This document shows, one piece after another, positions 1 to 12,906 of a stretch of DNA of 64,000 nucleotides. This stretch comes from Onchidella celtica (lineage: Eukaryota > Mollusca > Gastropoda > Systellommatophora > Onchidiidae). The stretch spans positions 69,936,920-70,000,919 of the forward strand of contig OZ007569.1 in NCBI GenBank assembly GCA_963931925.1, given 5' to 3'. The position numbers and the translations under genes were made by a program. Numbering within the stretch: position 1 is the stretch's first letter; each line of letters opens with the position of its first letter. The notes beneath the pieces were generated by a model that was not told where the DNA came from, made no database searches, and was given only the letters and a program-made list of their open reading frames with translations.

Positions 1-2882
1 TTAAGTCAGAATGAATTCAAAATGAAGAAATCTTCACAATGAACACTGATCAACACAAATAATCCTTTGCATGGGAAATTAAACACCAAATAAAAAGAGA
101 GTTCCAGCTCATTGAGTCAAGCCTTTTTTGCGTCGAATTTGACTTAGACTTCGACTTCCTTTGGATCACTTAACGAGATAGACTTGTTTCGGTCTCACTG
201 GTTTGAGGGGTCCTGTTTAACTCCATGGGCCTCATCTCACACCAATAATTAAGAAAATCGGACTTAGCGCCCTCGGGGCATTTATAGAAGTAAGAATAAA
301 GATATCTTCACATGGAAGAATGAACACAGTTAAAGAGCTCTTCACTTAAAGTTTAGAACTCTGGAGCAAGCAGTTGGCCGCTGTGAGAGCAAGGCACTGA
401 TGTCTCCCATATGATGTCACCAACAGAAAACACACCTCGAATGAGAAAGATTTCAATTAACAACTATAATAATATCTGTACTAATCTTAGAAAACAAGAA
501 GTCCTGGAACACGCTTGAGCCAGAAACAAAGAAGGTGTGAGACAGGGCGCTGGGGTGAAATTCTTGAGAAAAAGTGCAAAAGCCAAACTGAAAATCATGT
601 CCACAGATTTTCTTTTCGGTGGTAAATCCCGTATCTTTAACAGTACGGTACATCGAACCTTCTCCATGCTGTTAGAGGTGAAAACTGAAGTTTTGATCAG
701 ACATAATGATTCTGGTTAAATTTGTAAGCTTAAAAGCCAGAACTAACCCTGATTATGAACTTAGTATTAACTCTGATTGAAAAAGCACTCGGTGTTCTGA
801 CAAGTGCTGGCGTTCTATGATCACACCCAATGAAACTCACATTATGTCAGCTGTGAGGTGACACACATGCACAAAATTATTGTCAATAGTTCTTATCCGT
901 CACGGAAAAAGCCAGCGTTTCCATTTCTTCATTATCTCCTCCTTCATCCACTTCTCTTTCCTGTCATTGATGCGATTATCTTTGTCTCCACCCCCACCAC
1001 CGCCATATTTAATTTGTGTGATTGATGGCGGGGAGGCGGGGAGGGAGGGTGGCGGTAAGCATGGAAACTTAGCAGTTGTTTCTCTCTGTGTGTATGTGTG
1101 AATGGAAATGTGAAACACATATTACGCAAACACATGCAGACAAAGAGAGACGGATATAGAGAACGAGAGATGAATGAATGAATGAAATCGACCATCTTGC
1201 TTTCCGACCTTGGGGCGAAAGAATTAAAATTGAAAGATCAGAAAACTGAACTCGCGATGTACCTCACAGAAATCTATTTTAGTCGTTCTAAAGAGTGGAA
1301 AAAGTGGGTGTTGGCGACCCGGGAGTCCGTTAAAAAACAGTTGATTGGACAGTCCAGCAAAACTTTCATAGTGTTTGTCAAATGTACATTGGAATGGATC
1401 AGTCCACGAAAATAGATTTTGTTATTGGAAGTTTTATGTCGCAAAGAAAGTAGGATATAATTTATTGCTGTTTTAGGTAAGTTAAAACTAGCTGTTGGTG
1501 TCTTGCTCAACTGACCTGAAAGTTATGTATCACTGATGCAAAAAGAAAAAGAACAGTTGCAGTCAGGTTTTCGAAATTTGATAGATGTACAATTATACAC
1601 GCAGCCGTCATGCTCATTCAACTTTCATTCTTTGGTGGGCATGAACGTACAGTCAAAATAGCTCAGATTTAACTAATTATCCACGCCAGTTGATCGCATG
1701 GCCATTCAGGAATGGCTAGACCTTCTGAAACAGTTGAAAACTTCCATCCCATAATAAATCCATGGCAAGCTTTAACTCTGAGTATGATCGGCACAGCCAG
1801 TGTAGCTCCTTGGAGACAATTTCATACATTAGCACACACTGCGTCTCCTGAAGGCTCTCAGCGTACAAGCATTGAAACACAGTTAAAGAAGTCAGGTTTC
1901 TTACTTAAGTGAGCTTATCCATGGAATGAGCCCAAGGTTAAGAAGTGATGACACTGGCCTACAATTTGGCCTTATCAGCTTCCCTTAATGTTTAAGCACA
2001 GACACCAGGTTTTCCTCTTTGTCTTATCACACTCTACATTCACCAACTAGTATGGAATAACAACATCTGCTACCAACACAAAGAACATGTTGTTCATAAC
2101 TCACTACAAAGACAATACCATGTGAAAACTTTGTAAAAATGTCATATGTCATAATTTATTATTTCACTATTCTCGAGAGTGCCCTGGGTTTGTGATCTGT
2201 GGTCTGTCTCAGACCTCTCAGGTCTTGTGTACACAACAGCTGGTCCAAGAGAAACTCTGCTCAGTTCTTATCTTAAGTAAGTTTTATTGATTTTGGAAAA
2301 ATGCTCGTAAGCATGTTGAAAATCGTTGTTTCTTTCATGAGAATGATTGTAACAAATTCTGGCAGGCTAAAGGACATGTCATGTCATTAAATCAGGTAAT
2401 TGCGCCCCCAGTTTTTCAATTCTTTTAATTGTGTACAAGTCTTTTTCATTCTCCAATACATGTATTCACGTCGGTATTTTTATTTATTTATTTATTTATT
2501 TGTTTATTTAATTATTTATTTATTTATTATGTATGGGACCTTTACGAAAGTCATTTTCTTAACGATTTTCTAGTTTCCATGCAAGTATAACAGACTGTAT
2601 CCATCAAAGTTTGACTTGATTTATGAAATGGTTATCTCGGAGATAGATGGTAATATCCATGGACAAGAGAATCTGTCAGTTATCTCTAACTAAGTGAAAT
2701 ACCCAAAATGCTAATGCGAAAAATATGGGAACATGAATTCGGATTTTATCTGAAGCACTAATCTGGCATATATCTGTGGCAAGATTTCTATAACCTTGTG
2801 TGATTTCAAACAAATTCAATGTTGTGATGGTTGGTGGAAACATACGAAAAACCAAAATGAACAAACTGTCTCCTGACAGAGG
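1..2882. other. Upstream flank, no recognised gene
   Basis: I see no convincing exon, RNA gene or named repeat in this stretch apart from an ATTT-type microsatellite at 2473-2530. All open frames are short (under about 95 codons), show no recognised domain and lack supporting splice logic. The promoter and any 5' UTR of the PGGHG-like gene must lie here or in an unseen upstream exon, but no clear TATA box or initiator stands out. Confidence 0.5.
2473..2530. repeat. (TTTA)n microsatellite
   Basis: About 58 bases of TTTA/TTTG/TTAA tetranucleotide units, slightly interrupted, 350 bp upstream of the first PGGHG-like coding exon. Confidence 0.9.
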
Positions 2883-2975
2883 ATGGGCACGCCTACACTA
2901 GCAGTGGTGATCGCCAGTTGTCTACTGTCTACATTACTGACCACTGTCCACTCTCAGATACACTCAGATGTACAG
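2883..2975 (+). CDS. PGGHG: PGGHG-like exon 1, signal peptide
   Basis: Thirty-one codons beginning [16 protein letters not shown], then a polar stretch, ending CAG|GTGAGT (strong donor, phase 0). The h-region and small residues before Gln fit a cleavable signal peptide, implying secretory or ER localisation. The next exon (3680) joins in phase 0. Confidence 0.82.
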
Positions 2976-5900
2976 GTGAGTGGTCTGTGTAACTTAAAGG
3001 GATGCAGCAATACAAATACATGAAGTTAGAAATGATATGTGACATTGTTTCTCAGACTGGTACTGAAATGACAGGGCCATGGCGGGGAAAGTTGCACTAG
3101 TATGGGCCAATGGTAATTTTAGTCGGAACTGAGGTTTGTACTAAATTATCACGTTTATGTGCAAGATGTCTTTCTATACATAAAATACCCCCTGTCACTT
3201 AACTATGATTCAATATTACCAAATCCGACACAATTATAAATTTGAGTAGATCACGACCTTAGCTCAAATTTGTTCCAACTCCACTTTTGGCACAGCTGAG
3301 AAATTTGGCGTTTAACGTTTGAGGCTTTAGTATTATGACAAGGAGTTGGACTGAACCGGAACTGGGAAACAGCTTGACAATTGTCACAACGCATTTTAAA
3401 CAAGTGTCAAAGTGTGAATTTGGTATGCCTCTTCTAAGAACTAAAAGATTTCCAGTTTTCAGAGAATGGAGATAGAACAAACAAGAACTAAGGTCTCCAG
3501 ATGGGCAACAAACAGCGTCAAGAGAGATACCGTACAATAAAGTAAAAGAATGTCATGAAAAATCCTTCTGGTATCTCAAAACATGTAAGACAGAACAACT
3601 GGTAATACCAATAGTTGTCAAGTTCTAGCAATGCCGGCCGTAGATAGTGTTTGACCCCAAGTTTCGGTCCCGTTCACAGGCCAGTAAGAACAGAATCCGT
3701 AAGGCAGGCAGCACCACCCTCCCTACATCTGTGGTGCCTCAAGACGCCACCATCCTGTCATGCGATGAGTAAGTCTTTGACTCATTTAAAACAATGTTTA
3801 GATCAAAGAAATGGTGACCGCGACACGAAAGGAACTGAGGTTGGCAAGGATCGGATGCCATATTTGGAGAACAGGGAGGAGAACAGAATGAACCAAAGGG
3901 AGGCATGAGGATACAGAAGAAGATGATGTAGAAGAAGAGGGGCGGGACATATAAAATAAATAGTTAATTAAAAAGAACATGAAAAACAAAAGAAATTCAC
4001 AACAAGAGACTAAAATGAAAGAAAAAAGCAAGAAAGAAAGAAATTCTAAAGAAAGAGGGATAAAAATTAGATATTTTAAGCAAATTAGATTCATGACTGA
4101 TAAGCCGAATTTAAACCAAAAAGAAAAAAAACATTAATCAATCAATTGATGAATGAAAATTGCATGAAAATAAATCAATTGCAAAATTAATGAAACATGA
4201 ACAAATACGGAATTTTAATAAATGTTTAAAATTAACAAATTTAATATGACAGTAATGTGAAAATGGTGACGCTGATGATGAAGGGAGATGAAATAAGAAA
4301 GAAGGACGCAAAGACAAAATTGAAAGACACACACACACAAAAAGAACAAATATTTAGAATGAGTGGAATAGTGCACCGTTAGGACATTACAACTCAATCT
4401 CTAGACTGCCCAGTGACACTCGCTACATGCCGGAGGTAGGCAACGGTCACATCGCTTCTGTGGTGCAAGGCGACACCATCTACATGAACGGTCTCTACAA
4501 CGGCGCCAACATCACCAGCCACCGCGCCAGGATTCCCAACCCGAACGGCTACAGCGTCAACGCCACCACACCAGCCGGTCTGAAGAGAACGTACACTTTG
4601 GATATAGGCAGAGGTGAGTGAGGGAATTTCGTTTGTGTGTGTGTGTGGGGGGGGGGGGGGCGCTGGTTTGTTGGTGTTGTTTTTTGAGATGATTTGCTGT
4701 CAAAATACTTTAATGAGATGTAAATATTATCAAAATAATTCTGACGTGTGTTGGGAAAAGACGCCAAAACCGGAATTTAACATAATAGTGTTTCGTAATA
4801 ATTCGGTCTACCCATTATTTTGTACAAAGTGCATAGAAGCAAACTCAAAACCATGCTACAGGTATATTATTAATAAATAGAAGATCAGTTCCATAAGGCT
4901 TAGTGTGAGAGATGACCCCCCTGGAAAATTTCAGTTACATCCAGCAGACAGTTTTTGAAAAAATGGACGTTACGAGCGTAGTCCCGCTCGTAGTAAAACA
5001 GGACGCAGTACGGGACAAGCCAAGAGCACTTCGCATCGCGCCAGGGGTTATTCTTTATTAGGTTCCATTTTTTCAATGATCAAAAGAAACGATTCGTCAT
5101 GCAAAATTGTAACCTAGCTAGAAGGAAATAGCACAATTCATTCTACAAAATAATGTTAAACGATGAATTTGACCTACTTTAGCGTGAAGTGTCTATTAGC
5201 ATACCACGGCAGAATTGGCTGCACTTGATTAACGAATGTTGTTACTTGTACGTACGGTCCCCAAGTTTTTTGCCCTGGGGATATGTATTTTAAAGGCTTT
5301 TGTGACTCCAGGGCTAGAGAGCTCTTCTCGAAATACTCCTAACTACAGCCTTAATTAATTATCCTTTCAGATTTTCTTTTTGTTTTCCTCCCGTTTTTTT
5401 TTTTATTGAAAGGATAAGGGGCAGGATTAGGGATTCGATAAGATTCAGGTTTGAGACTAAGGTCGGGGAAGGCTTGCAGACCGTTCGTGCAAGTAACAAC
5501 AGCCTCTCTCTTATCAACGTGTGTCCGTCTACATCGCAAAGCCATTTTGTGCGTCTTGATAATGTTAGACACGACGGGGATTCTGTTTGTCCATGCCCTT
5601 GTTGTGTGTGTGAATAAGTATGTGTGTGGAGTCTAGTGACTTTGTCATGTTATGTTTATCTGTATGTGATTAATATTTTAATCATCAGATATCTAAAACC
5701 ATTATGGAAAATAAAATTCTCTTCTCTGATGACAGAATTCATTTTCTGGAGTTTGGCTGATATTCTGTTGTCAGCACTGACGTTTTTGCTACAGTTAAAC
5801 TGCACTAAAGTCATCACATTTATGGCGTTTCTGTCATTCTTTCCCCAAAAGGAATCTTCAGTGAATTCTTTACCAGTGATGACGTCAATATTACTCTGAT

Positions 5901-8900
5901 GACGTATGCCCATCGGAAGTACAAGACAGCCCTCGTAACAGAATTAGTGATCTCACGTACTGATGTCAACAATGGCGTCAGCGTGGTCATCTACCGGAAT
6001 TTGGGACAAGAGAGCGTGGATGTTGTCTTTACGGATTTAAGTAATGGGTGAGAGGTTGAAATCTACATAATATTTCAGAGAATATCTACATAAAGAATTA
6101 CCGTAATGACGACACAAATCTTAATCTCTCAGCTGTAAATTTATCTTTCCACCTTCAGCCACAAAATTGTTCCATTTCCTTATTCAAAATTAACTTCAGC
6201 TTCTCTCGGACCATCAACCTGTTTTTTTTCTTCCAGGGTTACCCACGGTCGCACACTGGAAGCAGAATTTCCCGAACTTGCACCGGAAACAGATTTTTTC
6301 GTGAAGGCCACACCTTCACTTGAGGTAAAGTGAACAAAAATTATTATTCTTACACCTTTCCTGTATCGATTTGTATCTTCTATTCGCTTAGTCTCAGTTT
6401 GTAAGTACTAAGTTATTGATATGATGCACAGCGAGACGAAACCAAGGCAGAAACTTTCGTTGGATGGTGGTTCTATTTCTTTGAAAATCACCTGAAGTAT
6501 GGCTTTCTTGAGTTTGGTGGAGTTTTTTCGCGAGAACTGCTCCTGATAAAGTGATACTGACAAGATATTTTTGCCTTGTATATTTGCATCTCCTGTCCAA
6601 TGGATCACAGCATAGTAACAAACTGCTGTACAGTGCTCGATTACCATGGGCTGCAGGAGCTGCTCATTAATTTTGTTCCTTCAAATCTCTTGAACCTCTA
6701 GGGGTAGACAGCCTGCAGAGAGTTGGCCACTTTGATGCGGTGGCGTAGAGATTTCATTGGGACAAACACTCGACGGCAGTGCAAGTCTAGAGTGCAGCAA
6801 CCCGATAGGATCAGCATAGTAGTTTTCTTTGCAATTGCCCCAAATAAATACAGGAAGTTTTGCCTGCACACATAATGTGGTTCTTACTTTTTGCGCGCGT
6901 TAAAGATACCTTGGCAGTTGGAACTCGAGATGACCAGGCCGAACAGGCCAGTGCTCGGGCAAGAAAACAACAATAACAACAACACTTACCATTCTCCGCA
7001 CCCCCTCCCCCTCCCTCCCCCCCCCCCAAAAAAAAACCCGCCTGTCTGTGCTGTACTGTGGCGACAACGTGTGTGCTCCAGTTGTAACTGGGCTGCAATG
7101 ACACTAAGGCAAATTTCCCAAATGGGAGTAAAGAAGTATACAAATATAAACTATGAACATTAAGTGAAGACTTGCCAAAAGCACCAGGTATAATGAAAAG
7201 GTCTACTGGTTTCTTCAACAGTTTCTCAAATGTTCACAATTGTAACTGTAGCTTCAATTCATGCCTTTCCTACTCCTACTTCAACATTTTATGGTAATCT
7301 CTAAAAGCAACATTTATTTTGCTGACGGCTTATATCACAATGATCTGTACAAGGGAGTCATCATTGTAATGTTATGGCCGTCCTTTGCTGTTCACTCACG
7401 GTTAACTGTTCATTGTTTTGGGTAAGGACAATAATTGTCTCCATCAGTTACTGTTAGAACAGTGTTGTTGAGAGCGATGCTTTCCATACCGATCCCTAAA
7501 AAAAAGTCATTTCCAGACTTCCACCCAGACAACACTACATGAACCCTAACCCATAGAGACAAATGTCCACATCGAAGAACTTCTTTATTATAGTTATTAA
7601 CATCCACATCAATCCCCACCCACCCCTTCTCTCTGGCAATCCCACTACAGATTTATTCTTCTTCTTACTATTTTTTCTCTTTCTCTTATCCCTCCACCCC
7701 CCCCCCCACCCCCATCTTCAGGGTAGCATCAGCTTTAGTGATGACAAGCTGGTAGAAACCTATCTGTCTGTGACAACTATTGATGTGTCTAAAGACAATG
7801 TGGTAGCTGAGCATGACCAAGGTAAAGTGGACGGTGGTGGTGGTTGTAGTGGAGCTGGTTCTTGTGGCGATAGTGCTGATGACATGTTGGTGGTTGTGAT
7901 GGTGAAAGTAATGGTGGTCGCGGTTGTGGTACCATGATAGTAAAGTTGTATAGTGCAGTCAGATTCCAGCAATGGAACATTGTAAGGTGTGCAATTGTGG
8001 AAATCCTTGGAGTTTGAAAAATATAATATTATACCCTCGGATCAGGCATTTAGAGTTTTTCTCGGGTGTTCTGTGAGCAATAATTATAATTCTTAGCGTC
8101 ACCGTACGGCAATACGGCGCCATCCATACAATAGGTGCCCTCGATGTTATCCCTATGTGAACTGTTGTCCCAGGCAGTAGAAATACTGATTTCTTCAACA
8201 GCACGAGCCGATTGGTTGAGTTGTGACGTCACGATATTGAGTTTCAATAAGATCTCGCACTTAGACGTTGGATCTCATTGAAATTCAGTGTTGTTACGTC
8301 ACCGGCCAATCTGTCTGCCAATCAAATTCGGCTGGCGCTCGCTGGGCCTGAGATTTCCATGTCTACACTCTCAAATACGTACAATTTTTTATTTTTTCCT
8401 GGAAGCGCATATCCGTACACCATGCTGTACGGATATAAATATGGACAGTGCATATCCGTAAAACGCACACAATTCGATGACGTAGAACACACACCGGAAT
8501 TGTATGTGAATCAATCTTCTTCATTCATAGAAGAGCGCTTACATTTTACACTCTACACACAGAAGAGCTGAATGATCCTAGCAACCAATTTAGGCCCGAC
8601 CAATCCAGGCCTGTGCCCAAGAGAGAAGTGTCACAATAGTGAAGCAATGTCTCTGCAAGCAGTAACATTAACGTCATGAACTAGATGGTCTATAGGTAGA
8701 ATGCGCATGACGTCACAGAGTGGTTTCGTTTTGGTTTTCCGCCATGTTGTTTGGCCAGTGGAGTCGATTCAAGTGAGTGCGAGGCGTGACGAATTCCACT
8801 TGGATATTAAAACAGTTACAATGATAGCGAAATGCATCGTTGTTGGTTGCAGCAACAATGGTGGAAAGGGTGGCTGTAAGATGTTCAGATTGCCTAGCGT

Positions 8901-11900
8901 CCGTGTTAAGGAGGAAAAGGAAGTCAAGGAATTAACGCAACGTCGACGTCGTCTGTGGTTGAAGGGAATTGACTCAAAAACTCTGAAGCCGCACCATTTT
9001 GTTTGTGCCGAGCACTTCGTCTCAGGTAATCATCATTTTACATCTTAATTGAATAATGTGATAAAACTAAACCTGTTATTTTCGTCGCAGGAGAGCTAGA
9101 TCTAGATCTCCAGAGGCTACATGTATTGCACGATATTGAAGGCCAGATAGATCTAGCCTAGGGCTCTAGAGCAATATATTATATCCGAGTGAAGGTAGGT
9201 GTCTGACAGAATTAACGGTTAGGACCAGGCAGTACGGTAGTAGGTTTTGGAACTGGGTTAGCTGTGAATTTCTTTCAAGTTGAATCATTAAGAACATCCT
9301 ACTTGTTAGTGTGTTTTCTGGATGTAAGCAGAATCAGTAAATTCCTTCTGAACTGCACTGATCAAGATCCTATATCTAGTAGGCCTGATTTCATCCATTT
9401 TAAACAAGTTCAACATGTTGTCATTTCAGATTACTGTTGCTTAATGATACAGTGTAATTTAATTGGATAAAATTTTATGTTAAAATGACAAGGCAAAACT
9501 GAGCTGCCACAGATAGGTTGGGGGAATTCCCCCATTATTGTAGGTGTAAAAACTCGTGGTGCACACTAGATAGGCCACAATGTCTGGAAATGTGACCGCC
9601 GGAAAGTCTTTCTGGGTCCAGCTGGTGTCAGGGATGCTATAAGGATCGAGTCCTTTTACTTTTGCAATTTTTTCTTCGTACCTGGCCCGACTGACTGGGT
9701 CCAAATGGCTTACTTTAGCGTCTTCTACACTGCATTCCTCCATTGTTGTGGACAGGTTTAGCCAAACAACATGGCGGACCCGGAAGTAAAGTGAAATATG
9801 CGCATTCTACCTATACTAGGTCTAGATATAGAGTTAGTAGAGCACTCCCTCCTCCAATCAGGTACAGCTACCCCAGCCCCTTTTCGCCTGAGTAGTCAAT
9901 CTGACTACTGCCCATTGATACAAACTGGTCTAGACCCTCACGCTCCCCAGGTCCATCAGACCATTCCAATGCACTTGCAACAATCACGTTATGACTAGAA
10001 CTTCCGCACAGCACGTTGTGGGTATGAAGACAGGGCCTTGCCTAGATAGATCTATCTTCAAAACATGTTGTATGGATATGGACAGTGCATATTTTTCCTC
10101 ATGCACCCTCTCTCTCATCCTACATACATAATTTATATCCTTCGTTATCCAGTTATTTTCTCATATTGTCTCTCCCCCTCTCCCCCACCCCCTGTCTCAC
10201 CCAGTCCTGCAGGCGTTCGCAGACGGGAGTTTATTGTCCAGCCATGTGGCCGAGTGGAACAAGATCTGGAGACAAGGACGCATTGATGTTGAAGGGGACA
10301 TAACCATATCAAAGCTCAACTACGGCAGTCTATACTACATACTGACTTCTCTCCCCTTTTCTGGGAACGACAAATCTTGGCCATTCATTGGTCTCTCGCC
10401 TGGCGGATTGGCACATGGTCCTCAAGGGCGGGTAATTTGTTTCTTTTGCTGAGACTTAGGGCAACTTTCATCACATTGACATTGTTAATTCACCCAAGCA
10501 ATAAAAAAATTTACCGTTAAAGTGTCTTTCACAAGTATATCCCTTCAAAAATATTTGAAAAGGAGCTTTTTCAAAGCGCCAAGCAATTGACAGTCATGGT
10601 GCCAATCAGGCTGGAAGCGCACTGTAGTAGTAATGATATAGCCCTTCTGAAACAAGAACAATTGGAGAGTAAAATATGTTGTTTTAATTTTTATCGTTTA
10701 AATTTGCAATCACATAATAATACCATAATAATATATTACATTACGTTGAAATAATTTAGAGTTTATTAATATTTCTGTCCTGTTACGAAATGAACATATA
10801 GGCTACGTGAAATTATGTCAAATTCTCTTTCTACCATCATTTCATAGAAGGAAATGTGCTCTGTCTTTTTAGATTGCTTAAAATTTCTGGAATCATTTGT
10901 TTATTTTAGTGAAAGTAAAATGGATATAGAAAAATAATATAGTGGGGATTTTTTTTTTTTTTCATCTTTATAAATGTATGTATGCCTTTGGTATGTAATG
11001 TCCTACAACATGACAGATTTATATGTTTAGTTATATCTGTCTAAATGATAACAATCCCTCACGGACATAGTTTATAAAACTGGCTTATGGAGTTTTTCAT
11101 TTCAAAGTCAAATTGTTTCTTTCTAGGATTATTATGGTCACGTGTTCTGGGACCAGGATACCTGGATGTTTCCACCAATCGCCTTGTTGTATCCGGACCT
11201 GGGACGTCTTCTCGTGGAGACAAGAACTAAAACTCTGGAAGCTTCCAAGTTGTACGCTCAGAGAACTGGCTGGGATGGAGCACGTTATGCCTGGGAGTCG
11301 TGTTTTACTGGTATCTATCCATCCATTCATCGAGCCATCCATTCACCCGTCCATCAATCCATCCACCCATCCATCCATCCATCCATCCATCCATTCATCC
11401 ATCCATCCATCCATCCACCCAACCACCCACCCACCCATCTGTCCATCCATCCATCCGACCCTCCCTCAGTCCATCCATCCCATCAATCAATCCGTCCAAC
11501 CATCCATCAATCCATCTTGCTATCTGACTGTGATGGAGACCCGGGGAATCTGAATGTCTTCATACAAAACACAGAACAATGAAACAAGTAATCGATCATT
11601 TCATTCTTCCTATTAATCAGTGATATCTGTTGTCCCCTGGCTTTATATTCGGCCCACCTATAACTGTATAACGTAATGTGTTCAGGACTAGAGACTTGTC
11701 CAGCTTATGGTCCACTAGAGTACGAGATTCACATCAATGGCGACGTCCCTATGATGGTCCGTCAATACTGGCAACTGACACGTGACCGAGAGTTGATGGT
11801 CAATGGATCAGGGGCGGATGTAGTGTGGGAGACAGCCAGGTACTGGGTTTCCAGAACTACCTATCGACCTGACGATGATTCCTACAGGATCCTGGGTCGG

Positions 11901-12703
11901 TCCATGCCTTTGTTTTGTGTGTATTTGTATATTCCTTGGTTTTGATTTAAAATCCCCTGAGATTAGTCGTGATGCTAACGTCAGCTACTAATAGGATGTT
12001 GATTTTGATCATGATGATGATGATGGTGATAATGATATAGATGGTAAACATTACTACGATGAAAAAGCTGGCATTACTGCGTAGTGCCATTCTGTTATGG
12101 GCTTTATTAACTGGGCAATCAGTTAATTAATAACCTACCTTTTATTCATTCAGCCACCGATATCATAGGTCAGTCAGTCAGTTAGTTAGTTAGTCAGTCA
12201 GCTAGTCACTCACTCACTCACTCATTCACTCACCCACTCACTCGCTCACTCACTCTTTCAGTCACTCACCCACTCACTCGATCAATCAATCAATCAAAAT
12301 AACGAAATCAGTAAACTAGTCACTTAATCTAGCAACCATCAATCAATCAGTAAATCAACCAGAGGGTGATTTACGAAACTTGGCAATGAATAGAAAACTC
12401 GTGGATAATGAATCTATTATCAAATCTTGAACTGTCCATAGAGGTTATGCCCCCCGATGAGTGGCACTCTCCCGTCAATGACTCCGCCTTCACCAATTAT
12501 ATCGCAGAGCTCACACTGAATGTAGCCAATCAGCTGGCGCGGGAGTTTGGCAAGGTGAAACGACCAAAAAAACAAACAAGCAAACAAACTGATATGTTAT
12601 TAAATGTAATCTTTGCAAATAAACAATGTGGAGTAATACTGTACATGGTTTACTGTGAATTAATATCAGATTCATTTTGATCTTTCCCCTGGGACTGAAG
12701 GCT

Positions 12704-12782
<79 letters not shown>

Positions 12783-12819
12783 CGATAGATAGCTAGATAG
12801 ATAGATCGATAGATAGATC

Positions 12820-12906
<87 letters not shown>

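Larger units (their letters stand above)
8691..9815. mobile_element. TIR element with two inward-facing coding ends
   Basis: Two separated blocks are inverted at the ends. TATAGGTAGAATGCGCAT (8691-8708) matches the inverse at 9798-9815. CCGCCATGTTGTTTGGC (8741-8757) matches the inverse near 9758-9774. Weaker identity (CTAGA) extends outward on both sides. The left end leads into a THAP-domain frame on + and the right end into a different frame on -. At about 1.1 kb the interior is too short for full genes, so this looks like an internally deleted copy. No convincing target duplication was found. Confidence 0.75.

Noticed and set aside
9480-9601. Continuation of the - strand fragment beyond TTSFYT as coding
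   Set aside because: Residues after this point lose the conserved character and probably run into non-coding sequence after a deletion junction.
8691-9815. Target-site duplication around the THAP element
   Set aside because: No matching direct repeat of 2-9 bp was found at either plausible boundary.
11113-11582. 146-codon frames with Pro-Ser-Ile-His repeats
   Set aside because: One is PGGHG exon 8 running into the (ATCC)n intron repeat; the other is an out-of-frame shadow. Not separate genes.
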